A DNA stretch of 64,000 bases from Coriobacteriaceae bacterium (GTDB lineage Bacteria > Actinomycetota > Coriobacteriia > Coriobacteriales > UMGS124): positions 17,412 to 81,411 of the forward strand of contig JAHZGC010000016.1 in NCBI GenBank assembly GCA_019421015.1. Direction: 5' to 3'. The position numbers and the translations under genes were made by a program. This document shows positions 52,006-61,112 of this stretch, in pieces (the stretch's first letter is position 1; every line of letters starts with the position of its first letter). The notes below the pieces were generated by a model. It saw only the letters and a list, made by a program, of their open reading frames with translations, made no database searches and was not told the origin of the DNA.

Positions 52006-52068
52006 TCACGCCCTCGCCGCATTTTTGTACGTGAGCACCTGCGGAACGCGGCGAGACGAGGTCCGCCA
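52006..52068. repeat. Chimeric element: family 2 left end joined to family 1 right half
   Basis: The left end TCACGCCCTCG..TTTTTGT matches family 2 half-sites. It then runs straight into GTACGTGAGC..GAACGCGGCGA, the right half of a family 1 hairpin. No complementary left arm exists for the right half. Confidence 0.65.
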
Positions 52069-52081
52069 CTTACTCCTAAAA

Positions 52082-52166
52082 GCGAATCGTCGCTCGCAAG
52101 GCGCCGGGAGGTGATGCGTACTCGTGGTACGTGAGCCTCCCGGGAACGCGGCGAGCGGCGATTCGC
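52082..52166. repeat. Long palindromic element, family 1 copy 4
   Basis: GCGAATCG.CGCTCGC arms (52082-52097 and 52151-52166) pair with one G-T wobble around a core with GTACTCGTGGTAC. Confidence 0.8.
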
Positions 52167-52183
52167 CCGCAAACTTTCCTCAA

Positions 52184-52266
52184 CGGATTGCGCCTCGCAA
52201 GGCGTGCGGAGGCGATGCGTACTCGAGGTACGTGAGCCTCCGCAGAACGCGGCGAGGCACAATCCG
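52184..52266. repeat. Long palindromic element, family 1 copy 5
   Basis: CGGATTG.GCCTCGC arms (52184-52198 and 52252-52266) pair with one wobble around a core with GTACTCGAGGTAC. It abuts copy 4 and ends 12 nt before the flavoprotein stop codon on the minus strand. Confidence 0.8.
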
Positions 52267-52277
52267 CCACTAACTTC

Positions 52278-53597
52278 CTACTCCCAGGGCTGCTCGGCGG
52301 CGACGTTTTGCCCGGCATGCCTACCGGTGATGATGCCCGAGGTCACGAACACGCCGCACTGGGGATAGTGGTCCTCGGCAAACAGGCCGCCCACGGCGCG
52401 CGAGGTGATGTAGAGGCGGGGGATAACCTCGCCGTAGGTGTTGATGGCCTGGGACTTGGTGTTGATGCGCAGGCCTCCCGAGTTGCCCTCGATGATATAG
52501 CGGGGCGCGGCACCCACGGCGAGCGCGGCCTTGATGCCGGCGCCGTCGGCCTGGTAGTCGTTGTAGGGGGAGCCGTTCACAACGGAGCGGGGGTTCTCCT
52601 CGTAGGTCCACTTCTTGCCGGTGAAGTTCTCGTACATCTCCTTGTCGCCCACAAAGGTGCCGGTGGCGATGACGACACCCTTGGTGGCCTTGAAGTTGAG
52701 CAGATCCTCGGGGGCGTCGGTGTAGTAGGCGGTCACGCCGATGACCTCACCGTCGGCGTTGGTGATGAGGCCGCGGATGGCGCACTCGGTCTCGATGCGC
52801 ACGTTGTCGAGGTTGTCGAGCTCCTCCTCGAAGGGCTTCCAGAGGCCGGTTCCGCCGCCACCGATCGAGCCGTAGCCGGCACCGAAGTCGTTGCCGGTGT
52901 AGGCGGCGTAGTGGCGGTCGCCGGGATCGGCGTCGTCGGGGTTCGGCTTGAACCAGTGGACGCGGCGGTGCTCGATGTCCTCGGGGTAGCCGAACTCAGC
53001 CCAGTAGTTGTTCTCCTGGTCGCTGGGGGCGCCGATGTTCAGGCCGGGCGACACGAGGCCGGTGTGGCCCTCGTCCTCAGTGGCAAACTCCCATTCCTCG
53101 AGGGGCTGGCCGCCCAGGCCGCCCTCCTCGACGGGCGTGATGACCCAGTCGACCGTGGGACCGCACTCGTCGACGAACATGCGGAGCAGGTCCTCGTCGA
53201 CGTTCTCGTGGGCGCACTGGACCATGTACTCGTAGAGCACGTCGGGGCCCGGGTCCTCGACGCCGAGCTTCTGCTGGACCAGGGTGTTGCAGCCGATGAG
53301 GCCGCCGCCGCAGCGGCGCATGCAGCCGCCGAGCCAGTCCATCTTCTCGAGCACGAGCACGTCGGAGCCGGCGCGGGCGGCCTCGATGGCGGCGGGGGCA
53401 CCGCCGCTGCCGCAGCCCACGACGATGACCTCGGCCTCGTCGTACCAGTCGATGTCGTCGGTCTCGATGCCGTTCATGGCGGCGGAGCTCACCTCGGCCT
53501 GCTCGGCCAGGGCGCTGGCGGCGGTGCCGGCGGTGACGGCCGCGGCGGCGGCGCCCATGGCGGCGTTCTTCAGGAAATTGCGACGGTTCATCTCCAT
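52278..53597 (-). CDS. Tat-exported FAD-dependent reductase
   Basis: A 439-residue flavoprotein with a twin-arginine signal (NRRNFLKNAAMGAAAAAV). VVGCGSGGAPAAIEAARAG binds FAD, and the WLGGCMRRCGGGLIGCN cysteine-rich loop and SPYNDYQADGAG segment are shared with the cytoplasmic paralogue at 48801. The fumarate-reductase TRD and HHTMGG motifs are absent, so this is a different subfamily of unknown substrate. The hexaheme cytochrome gene downstream (51102) is the likely electron donor, and the divergent MFS carrier may move the substrate or product. The start has AAGGGGG 7 nt upstream. Confidence 0.86.
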   Translation of the reverse strand: MEMNRRNFLKNAAMGAAAAAVTAGTAASALAEQAEVSSAAMNGIETDDIDWYDEAEVIVVGCGSGGAPAAIEAARAGSDVLVLEKMDWLGGCMRRCGGGLIGCNTLVQQKLGVEDPGPDVLYEYMVQCAHENVDEDLLRMFVDECGPTVDWVITPVEEGGLGGQPLEEWEFATEDEGHTGLVSPGLNIGAPSDQENNYWAEFGYPEDIEHRRVHWFKPNPDDADPGDRHYAAYTGNDFGAGYGSIGGGGTGLWKPFEEELDNLDNVRIETECAIRGLITNADGEVIGVTAYYTDAPEDLLNFKATKGVVIATGTFVGDKEMYENFTGKKWTYEENPRSVVNGSPYNDYQADGAGIKAALAVGAAPRYIIEGNSGGLRINTKSQAINTYGEVIPRLYITSRAVGGLFAEDHYPQCGVFVTSGIITGRHAGQNVAAEQPWE

Positions 53598-54126
53598 TTT
53601 GAAACCCCCTTGTTTCTTGGTGCGGTGGACGTTTTTGGCTTCCCTGTGAAGCTGGTGCTCACTATAGCAAGTTAGATGAATATGTTCAACGAATAGGTTC
53701 TATTTTTCTTTGAGCTGGGTATCAAAGGTGAATATCCCTAGCGGGGCAGGAGGCTGGAGAGAGTTTTTGAGCCCATCCTTTACCAGGATAACGGTCATAC
53801 GCTGGCCATTTTCTCATTCATGCTGGTAGGATGCCCATACCTACAAAGCAAGCGTCCTCGGGAAACGGACTGTTCACTGTTACGACTAATTCACCGAACT
53901 TATTCTATTATCGAGAATTATCCCAATCGACCTACGAAAAACTCACTCGGTATTGCCTATATTGATACTATTTGCGTTCACATTTGCTCCATAAACTGAA
54001 TTAATTCGATATTGAACACCCATTGTTTAGTGCGATTTTCTCCGCTATATGCCCTATTGTCTCCCCTTAAGCGAATAGCGTATAGTTTTTGCAGGGGAAA
54101 CACGCCGTAAGGGAGGCCGATAAAAC
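53598..54126. promoter_or_regulatory. 529-bp AT-rich divergent regulatory region
   Basis: The region separates the flavoprotein from the MFS gene and is strikingly AT-rich for this genome. GAATATGTTC (53678-53687) and GAATAGGTTC (53691-53700) repeat directly 13 bp apart near the flavoprotein, and GAACTTATTC lies at 53896-53905. All resemble the perfect GAACATGTTC upstream of TetR. No ORF is convincing. Confidence 0.55.
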
Positions 54127-55413
54127 ATGGGCGTCAAGGCTGCAGGTGCTCCAAGGCTGGAGCTCCGCGACTCCAACGGGCGTATCCACTTTGGGTACAT
54201 CGTGTTCCTGGGGGCGTGCCTGCTCATGTTCCCCCAGTCGCTGCCCATCAACACCGCGAGCATCTTCTTTGTGCCCGTGACCCAGGAGCTGGGCGTCTCC
54301 CAGTCTACCTTTGGCCTGCACACCACGATCATCAGCCTCTCGATCTGCGCCAGCACGGCGCTCGTGAGCGCGCTGTTTAGACGCTGCAACCTCAAAGCGT
54401 TCATGTGCTGCGTCATGGGCCTTGAGGCGGCATGCTTCTTTGCCTACTCGCTCGCCCAGAACGTGGCGGTGTTCTACGTGGCGAGCGCGTGCATTGGTGC
54501 GTCGCTCTCGGTGCTCGTGTACCTGGTGGTTCCCGTGCTGGTCAACAACTGGTTCAGCATCCGTACAAGCCTGCTCATCGGCGTCGGCACCTGTATGCAG
54601 GGCATCGGGGGCGCGCTGTTCAACGCGGTGGGGTCCGCCATCATCGCGAGCCACGGCTGGCGCGCCTGCTACGTGGTGTTCGGGGTGGTGACGCTGGCCG
54701 TCGGGATTCCCGCGTCGCTGTTTTTATTGCGCCGCTCCCCTTCTGAGCTGGGACTTTTGCCGGTCGGATACGATACGGCCATCGTTGACGAACACCCCAA
54801 CCTGCAAGGCGTCGCAGCCGGGCGGGCCTACCGTACCCCGTGCTTCATGCTGCTGGTGGCCACCTGCCTGTGTCTCTCGACCGCCATCTTCTTCAACTAC
54901 TACATGAGCCCCTACGTGATCAGCCTCGGGGCTTCGATTCCGCAAGCCGGCATGGCGTCGGCGGCCGTCATGGTGGGCATGTGCGTGGGCAAGGTGGCCG
55001 TGGGCGCTGTGTGCGACCGCTCTACGGGGGTAGGGGTGGCGCTGGGAATCGGCTCCGGTATCGCTGGCTGCCTGGCCCTGGCCGCGTTCAAGAGTCCCGC
55101 CATGGCGGCCGTCTGCGGGGCGTGTTTCTTGTTTGGCATAGCCTATGCGTCGTCGTCGCTGCTCGGAGCCGTGCTCACCCGCTACGGGTTTGGACCGCGC
55201 GCCTTCGACCGCATCTGGCCCACCATGGGCATTGTCATTGCGCTGGGCAACGCCTTTGGCGCGTTCTTTTGGGGCGTGGTGACCGAGAACCTGGGGTTCA
55301 CAAGCGGCCTTTTGCTCGACGCGGCGTTCATGGCCGGGGCGCTCGGGTTTGGCCTGGCCTGCGTGCACGCCGGGAAGCGAGAGCGGAAGGGGTGGCTGCC
55401 CAACCATCCCTAA
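54127..55413 (+). CDS. MFS transporter, oxalate/formate antiporter-like
   Basis: A 428-residue carrier with 12 membrane helices. The opening NGRIHFGYIVFLGACLLMF and the segment PVTQELGVSQSTFGL resemble MFS carriers of organic acids (OFA and related groups). The final residues are basic and cytoplasmic. It is divergent from the Tat flavoprotein and probably moves its substrate or end product, such as an organic acid. GGGAGG lies 10 nt before the ATG. Its stop overlaps the convergent histidine kinase gene by 4 bp. Confidence 0.85.
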   Translation: MGVKAAGAPRLELRDSNGRIHFGYIVFLGACLLMFPQSLPINTASIFFVPVTQELGVSQSTFGLHTTIISLSICASTALVSALFRRCNLKAFMCCVMGLEAACFFAYSLAQNVAVFYVASACIGASLSVLVYLVVPVLVNNWFSIRTSLLIGVGTCMQGIGGALFNAVGSAIIASHGWRACYVVFGVVTLAVGIPASLFLLRRSPSELGLLPVGYDTAIVDEHPNLQGVAAGRAYRTPCFMLLVATCLCLSTAIFFNYYMSPYVISLGASIPQAGMASAAVMVGMCVGKVAVGAVCDRSTGVGVALGIGSGIAGCLALAAFKSPAMAAVCGACFLFGIAYASSSLLGAVLTRYGFGPRAFDRIWPTMGIVIALGNAFGAFFWGVVTENLGFTSGLLLDAAFMAGALGFGLACVHAGKRERKGWLPNHP

Positions 55414-56441
55414 TCGGCAATCAGGCGCATGCGGTTGGTGGGGAACGCGATGCTCACGCAGGTCCACTCCCCCTGCACGCTCGAGATGGAAGCCGAGAGG
55501 CCCATCTTTGCGCACAGCGTTCGCACCAGGTAGAGGCCGATGCCGGTGGAACGTGCGAACGCCCTGCCGTTCTCGCCAGTAAAGCCCTTGTCGAACACGC
55601 GGCCCACGTCGGCGGCGCTGATGCCGAGGCCGTTGTCGCGCACGTCGAGCACCACGCACTCGTTGGCCAGACCCTCCCCTTCCAGCCGGGCCGAAAAGTC
55701 GATGCGGGGCCCCTCGGCGCAGCGGTAGCGCACCGCGTTGTCGATGAGCTGACCGAGCACGAACTCGACCCACTTGGGGTCGGTGAAGACCTGCCGGTCG
55801 AGACCCTCCATGCCGATCGCCACCCCGGCCCGCACGAGCTCCGACGCCCGGCCCTTGACCGCCGCCCCCACCAGGTTCGAAAGCGTGCAGGTGCGCACCA
55901 GGTAGTCGTTCTCAACCGAGCTGGAGCGGGCGTAGTAGAGGGCCTGCTCCACGTAGGTGCCCACGCGGGATAGCTCATGGGCAAGGGGGAGCAGCCGGCT
56001 GTCGTCGAGGTTCTCGACCATGAGATCGGCCGCGGCCAGGGGCGTCTTGACCTCGTGGACCCAGGCCTCCACGAACTCGCGGTGGTCGCGCTCTCGGTCG
56101 GAGGCCTCGGCCACCCGGGCCTGGGCCTGGGTTCGCACGGCATGGATGGCCGCACAGGCGACATCGCCCAGGGGCGTACCGGCGTCGCGCAGCTCCGCCG
56201 ACAGCTCCAGGGCGTCGGAAGGGGACGAGGCGATGGGTTGTAGCTGGCGGTAGAGCGCACGTTCGTGCAGGTAGTTAACCGTACCCGATGCTGTGAACGC
56301 CAGGGCGACCACCAACGTGAAAAAGGCCGCCAGGTCGACGCTCTGGCCCACGAGGCGTAGCATCACCCACAGGGCCACGCAGGCGAGGGCCCCGATGGCA
56401 AGCGACGCCAGGTGGCCGCGGATGTAGGTCCAGACGCTCAT
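55410..56441 (-). CDS. Intramembrane-sensing histidine kinase, BceS-like
   Basis: A 343-residue sensor kinase. Two membrane helices (residues 11-31 and 36-58) are joined by only about five residues (GQSVD), so it has no extracellular sensor domain, as in BceS-type kinases that listen through an ABC transporter. The H-box is WVHEVKTPLAAADL (His129), followed by the N, G1 and G2 boxes (LIDNAVRYR, DVRDNGLGISAADV, GIGLYLVR). ATG 56441 overlaps the response regulator stop (ATGA). Confidence 0.9.
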   Translation of the reverse strand: MSVWTYIRGHLASLAIGALACVALWVMLRLVGQSVDLAAFFTLVVALAFTASGTVNYLHERALYRQLQPIASSPSDALELSAELRDAGTPLGDVACAAIHAVRTQAQARVAEASDRERDHREFVEAWVHEVKTPLAAADLMVENLDDSRLLPLAHELSRVGTYVEQALYYARSSSVENDYLVRTCTLSNLVGAAVKGRASELVRAGVAIGMEGLDRQVFTDPKWVEFVLGQLIDNAVRYRCAEGPRIDFSARLEGEGLANECVVLDVRDNGLGISAADVGRVFDKGFTGENGRAFARSTGIGLYLVRTLCAKMGLSASISSVQGEWTCVSIAFPTNRMRLIAD

Positions 56442-57106
56442 GCCGAGTACCCTTGGCCGCGGTGGGTGACCAGGTAGTCGTTCACCCCGATGGTGGCGAG
56501 CGTCTTGCGCAGGCGGTTCATGTTGACCGTGAGGGTGTTGTCGTCGATAAAGGCGTCGGAGTTCCAGAGCTCGACCATAATCTCCTCGCGCGAGACGATC
56601 TCGCCCTTGCGGCGCATGAGCAGCGAGAGGATGCGCAGCTCGTTCTTGGTGAGCTCCACGGTGCGCCCCTCGAACGAGGCTGTGGAGCGGGCCAGGTCGA
56701 GGGCCAGGCCGCGATACTCTATGACCCGCCCCACCTGGTCGACGCCCTTGACCCGACGCAGCAGGGCGTCGATGCGGGCGAGGAGGATCTGGCCGTTGTA
56801 GGGCTTGGTCACGAAGTCGTCGGCCCCGAGCGACATGCTCATGAGCTCGTCGAGGTCGGTGGCGCGGCTCGTGACCACCATGATCGGCACGCTGCTCGAC
56901 TGACGCAGCTCGCGGCACACGTACTGTCCGTCGGTCCCGGGCAGCCCGAGGTCGAGCAGCACCACGTCGGGCGCGGCGTCGAGGGTGTCGGCCGTGAGGC
57001 GGTCGAACCGCTGGGCGCACACGGGCTCGTGGCCGGCACGGCGCAGCAGGGTGGCCAGCTCGCCGCGGACCGCCTCGTCGTCCTCGATCACATAGATACG
57101 CGCCAT
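56438..57106 (-). CDS. OmpR/PhoB-family response regulator, BceR-like
   Basis: A 222-residue regulator with receiver domain (IEDDEAVRGEL; phospho-acceptor Asp52 in LLDLGLPGTDG; Lys of the TKPYNG loop) and a winged-helix output domain (ELTKNELRILSLLMRRKGEIVSR). ATG 57106 has AGGAG 7 nt upstream. It is transcribed with the overlapping kinase. An array of palindromes lies upstream (57250-57440). Confidence 0.93.
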   Translation of the reverse strand: MARIYVIEDDEAVRGELATLLRRAGHEPVCAQRFDRLTADTLDAAPDVVLLDLGLPGTDGQYVCRELRQSSSVPIMVVTSRATDLDELMSMSLGADDFVTKPYNGQILLARIDALLRRVKGVDQVGRVIEYRGLALDLARSTASFEGRTVELTKNELRILSLLMRRKGEIVSREEIMVELWNSDAFIDDNTLTVNMNRLRKTLATIGVNDYLVTHRGQGYSA

Positions 57107-57249
57107 GGGGGGTCTCCTCTTCTTGGGGCTATGGGGCAGTATAGGATGAACGCCCATGGTATCAAGGGGAGACAGGCGGCGGGTTGCAGGGATGTCACGT
57201 TGAGGGAGCGCGGGTAGGCGGGGGCCAGCGGGCGCACCGTGGCATTCCG

Positions 57250-57440
57250 TAATAAAGCAAGTTTACTGATATCATTCTTGCAAATCACAACAAAAAATGA
57301 ACTTTCCTCGCCACGGCTCGCAGTAAAATAACTTTACTGACAAAAATTCGCAATAAAGTAAGTTTACTGACGAGATTTACCAGTAAACTTATTTTTTTGA
57401 CTGGTCTCGAGCAAACCTTATCAGTAAAGTTGCTTTACTG
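57250..57440. repeat. Array of five AGTAAA palindromes
   Basis: About 20-bp dyads of the form CAGTAAAgTwAcTTTACTG occur at about 57250, 57321, 57351, 57381 and 57422. Their starts are 71, 30, 30 and 41 bp apart, roughly whole helical turns. The region (57107-57586) is AT-rich and lies between the stop of the TRAP permease and the start of the response regulator; no gene is seen in it. Confidence 0.75.
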
Positions 57441-57586
57441 CACTGTCCCAGCACGTCGCGGTGCCTGGTGGCCGCCGCCGACCGTCCGTGCTTCTCCCCC
57501 AAACCGAAACCGCCCCCGCAGGCCACGACGGGCCCACGGGGGCGGTAGTCAATCCGCACTCCACGCACTCCTCGCGCGCGACCCGC

Positions 57587-59704
57587 TTACGCCGGCAACG
57601 CGCCGCCGGCCTCGCGGTCGATGTCGGGACCCGCGTCGCGCTTGCGGCCCAAATACTGCAGGACCACGACGGCGGCGATGGCCGCAAAGCCCACGACGTC
57701 GGTCAGGGTGCCGGGGATCATCATGGCCAGGCCGGCCGCCACCAGGACGATGCGCAGCACCGGCATGACTGGCCGGAACAAGAAGCCGTTGAGCGCCACG
57801 GCCACGCCGAACAGGCCCACGCAGGCCGAGAGCACGGCCTGGGCGAACTCGAGCCACATGAAGTTGCCCTCGAGCAGCATGATGGGGTTGAAGGCGAAGA
57901 TGTAGGGCACGATGAACGCCGCGATAGCCAGCTTGGTGGCGTTGATGGCGGTCTTCATGGGGTTCGACTTGGCGATGGCGCTGCCCGCGTAGGCCGCCAG
58001 GGCCACGGGCGGCGTGATGTCGGCAACAATACCGAAGTAGAACACGAAGAAGTGCGCCGCCACGACCGGCAGCCCGAGCTCCATGAGGATCGGGGCGCAG
58101 GTAGAGGCCATGATGCAGTAGTTTGCCGTGGTGGGCACGCCCATGCCGAGCACGATGCAGCAGAGCATGGTGAGCACGAGGCCCAGGATGATGGCGCCGC
58201 CGGCCACGCCCACGATGGCGTTGATGAGAATCGAGGCCAGGCCGGTCACGGTGATGCAGCCGGCGATAAGGCCCGCCATGGCGCAGGCAACAGCCACGGA
58301 CACGGCGCTCTTGGCGCCGGCCTGCAGGGCCTCGAAGGCGGTGGCGAGCGAGAACTTGGCGGTGTCGACGACCACGCTCATGACGCTCTTGCCGGCCTCG
58401 CGCTCACGCAGCGAGGTGAGCAGGAAGTTGATGAAGCCGATGATGAAGGCGCCCATAATCGAGATGGCGGCCGAGGTGGCCATGGTGCGCGCACCGGTGG
58501 CCACGAGCCAGACCAGCAGCACGAGCGGCAGCACGAGGTAGCAGTTCTTGGCCAGGTAGGACCACTTGGGCAGCTCGCTCTTGGGGATGCCCTTGAGCCC
58601 GAGCTTCTTGGCCTCGAGGTGCACGGTGATGAAGATGCCGGCAAAGTAGAGGATGGCAGGCAGGATAGCCTTGGCCGCGACCTCGATGTAGGGGATGCCC
58701 ATGTACTCGGCCATGAGGAACGCCGCCGCACCCATGATGGGGGGCATGATCTGGCCACCGGTGGAGGAGGCCGCCTCGACGGCACCGGCGAACTCGGGCT
58801 TGTAGCCGGTCTTCTTCATCATGGGGATGGTGATGGAACCGGTGGTCACGGTATTGCCCACCGAGGAGCCGCTCACCATGCCGCACAGGGCCGACGAGAT
58901 GACCGACACCTTGGCCGCGCCGCCGCTCGACCAGCCGGCGATGCGGTTGGCGAACGAGATGAAGAAGGCGGCGATGCCGGTGCGCTCAAGGAAGGCGCCA
59001 AAGATGATGAACAGCACTATGTAGGTGAAGCACACGTTCACCGGCGTGCCTATGACGCCGTTGGTGGTGTAGAACAGGCGGTAGACGATGGTGCGCAGGC
59101 CCTGGTACAGGTCGGGGTTGTACGAGAGCTGGTTGTAGAAGGCATAGATAAGCAGGGCGCCTACCACCACGAGGATCGGGAGCCCCACGCAGCGGCGGCA
59201 CAGCTCGGCCAGCACCAAGATGCCCACCACGCCCATGATCACGTGCATGGGTTGGATGCGGGTGACCAGCTTGATGATGGTCAGGGCGTTGGCCGCAAAG
59301 TAAAAGAAGCAGGCGGCGCCCACAACGGCCAGCACGATGTCGTACCAGGGGATATGGTTGGGCCTCACGTGCTTTTTGTTGGCCGGGTAGATCATAAAGC
59401 CGATCAGGATGATGAACCCCAGGAACAGCGAGAGCTTGGTCTCGGCCAGCGCCGTGCTGAACAGGGTCATGCAGATGCAGTAGATCGAGAAGGCCGCCAT
59501 GAGGACCGAGACGACCACCTTGGGCACGCCTGTCCAGATGCGCGTGTTCGACTCGCGGTCGTACTTGCGCATGACGTCGTCGACGTTGGCGACCTCCTCG
59601 TCGGCGCGCATCACGCCGTCGTCGCCCACAAGCACGTTGTTGACGACGGCCTGTTCGGAGACAGCGCGCGGCCGATGGAACGGGTTCTTGAACTTCTTGG
59701 CCAT
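57587..59704 (-). CDS. TRAP transporter fused small and large permease (DctQM-type), TAXI-associated
   Basis: A 705-residue membrane protein joining the 4-helix and 12-helix TRAP permease units in one chain, as usual for TAXI-type systems. It has many helices throughout, with the conserved PPIMGAAAFLMAEYMGIPY and GMGVPTTANYCIMA segments of the large subunit. It uses an ion gradient to import a small acid delivered by the TAXI binding protein encoded just upstream. ATG 59704 has GGAAGG upstream; 126 nt with a strong hairpin separates the two genes. Confidence 0.92.
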   Translation of the reverse strand: MAKKFKNPFHRPRAVSEQAVVNNVLVGDDGVMRADEEVANVDDVMRKYDRESNTRIWTGVPKVVVSVLMAAFSIYCICMTLFSTALAETKLSLFLGFIILIGFMIYPANKKHVRPNHIPWYDIVLAVVGAACFFYFAANALTIIKLVTRIQPMHVIMGVVGILVLAELCRRCVGLPILVVVGALLIYAFYNQLSYNPDLYQGLRTIVYRLFYTTNGVIGTPVNVCFTYIVLFIIFGAFLERTGIAAFFISFANRIAGWSSGGAAKVSVISSALCGMVSGSSVGNTVTTGSITIPMMKKTGYKPEFAGAVEAASSTGGQIMPPIMGAAAFLMAEYMGIPYIEVAAKAILPAILYFAGIFITVHLEAKKLGLKGIPKSELPKWSYLAKNCYLVLPLVLLVWLVATGARTMATSAAISIMGAFIIGFINFLLTSLREREAGKSVMSVVVDTAKFSLATAFEALQAGAKSAVSVAVACAMAGLIAGCITVTGLASILINAIVGVAGGAIILGLVLTMLCCIVLGMGVPTTANYCIMASTCAPILMELGLPVVAAHFFVFYFGIVADITPPVALAAYAGSAIAKSNPMKTAINATKLAIAAFIVPYIFAFNPIMLLEGNFMWLEFAQAVLSACVGLFGVAVALNGFLFRPVMPVLRIVLVAAGLAMMIPGTLTDVVGFAAIAAVVVLQYLGRKRDAGPDIDREAGGALPA

Positions 59705-59751
59705 CCTTGCCCTTCCTCCCTCCCCCATGCGTCTCAAAGACGTTCGGGACG

Positions 59752-59803
59752 GGCCAGGGGGAGCCGCAGCCAGACACAGCGTCTGCCGCAACTCCCCCTG
59801 GCC
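59752..59803 (-). terminator. Intercistronic hairpin between TAXI protein and permease
   Basis: GGCCAGGGGGAG and CTCCCCCTGGCC are perfect 12-bp arms, with a second small stem (GCAG..CTGC) inside. No T-run, so a stabiliser or attenuator favouring binding-protein production is more likely than a full terminator. Confidence 0.65.
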
Positions 59804-59830
59804 GGATTGTCTACTAGGCTCTACAGCAAA

Positions 59831-60892
59831 CTACTTGGTGGGAACCTCATAGCCCTTCTCGGAGAAGTACTTGGCCGCGCCGGGGTGATACGGGACCGAG
59901 GTGATGGAGGCGCCGTCCTCGACGGAGACTTCGCCGTACTTGGCGTGGGAGTCGACGAGGTCGGGGGCGTTGTCGTAGATGTCGACGCAGATGTTGTAGA
60001 CGTCGTCCTCGGGCACGTCGTCGCGCACGAGCACCACGGCGCCTACGGCCACGGTCATGACGTCTTCTTCCTGGCCCTTGTAGGTGCCGGCCGGAATGAC
60101 GGCCTCGATGTAGTAGTCGGACGAGGCGATGAGCTCGTCGATGTGCTCCTGGTCGAGGGAGACCAGGTAGGCGGTCTTGCTCGTGGAGAGGTCGGTGATG
60201 GCGGTGGTGGGGGCGCCGGCCACGATAAAGGCGGCGTCGATCTTGCCGTCCTTCAGGGCGTCGGCCGAGTCGCCGAAGCTCTGGTAGGTAGGCGTGATGT
60301 CGCTCTCGGAGATGCCGTAGACGCCCAGGATGTCGATGGCGTTGAAGTACACGCCCGAGCCGGCGGCGCCGATAGAGACGGTCTTGCCCTTGAGGTCGGC
60401 CACAGTCTTGATGTTCTCGTCGCAGGTCACGATCTGCACCTGCTCCTCGTAGAGCAGGCCCAGGGTCGAGAAGCAGTCGACCTTGCCGGTGTCCTCGAAG
60501 AGGTTGGTGCCGTTGTAGGCGTAGGCCATGACGTCGGACTGGCAGAAGGCCAGCTCGGCGTTGCCGTCCTCGAGCTCCATGATGTTGGCCTGGGAGCCGT
60601 TGCCCACGACGCCGGTCACGGGGGTGTCGGTGTTGTTGGTGGCGTGCTGGGCGATGACCGAGCCAAAGGCGTAGTAGGTGCCCGACTCGCCGCCGGTCAC
60701 GAAGCGCAGGGCGTTGGAGCCGGCCGAGGAGGCAGGCTTCTTGGCGTCGTCGGACGCAGCCTTGTCATCGGAGGCAGGGGTCGTGGAGGCGTTGTTGTCC
60801 TCACCGCAGCCCACGAGGGCAAGCGAGGCAAACGCCAGACCGGCGGCCCCGGCGAGGCCCACAAAGTTGCGACGCGTCAAGCCTTTATCCAT
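59831..60892 (-). CDS. TAXI-family TRAP transporter solute-binding lipoprotein
   Basis: A 353-residue extracytoplasmic binding protein. The N-terminus is a twin-arginine signal that ends in a lipobox (TRRNF..LALVGCG, Cys29), so it is a Tat-exported lipoprotein. The mature part has the TAXI features RFVTGGESGTYYAFGSVIA and VSIGAAGSGVYFNA. The ligand is unknown; C4-acids, glutamate or 2-oxoglutarate are possible for the family. ATG 60892 has AAAGGAG 7 nt upstream. Confidence 0.92.
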   Translation of the reverse strand: MDKGLTRRNFVGLAGAAGLAFASLALVGCGEDNNASTTPASDDKAASDDAKKPASSAGSNALRFVTGGESGTYYAFGSVIAQHATNNTDTPVTGVVGNGSQANIMELEDGNAELAFCQSDVMAYAYNGTNLFEDTGKVDCFSTLGLLYEEQVQIVTCDENIKTVADLKGKTVSIGAAGSGVYFNAIDILGVYGISESDITPTYQSFGDSADALKDGKIDAAFIVAGAPTTAITDLSTSKTAYLVSLDQEHIDELIASSDYYIEAVIPAGTYKGQEEDVMTVAVGAVVLVRDDVPEDDVYNICVDIYDNAPDLVDSHAKYGEVSVEDGASITSVPYHPGAAKYFSEKGYEVPTK

Positions 60893-61112
60893 GGTCGATC
60901 TCCTTTTCGCGTATGTCGTTCCCCAGATGTTCGGCCCCGCAGGGCGTCTGTCCTCCGAATAAAACACCGTCTGATAAATACAGCATTTAAAATCAGGGAC
61001 ATGCATGAACCACCGCATTTTAATACATGCTTAATGGCTCGAAGTCAAACGGGGGTCGGCGGCTGCGCAGGCGGGAGCGCTAGAAGGGCGGCCGGACATC
61101 CGAAAAGACGTC

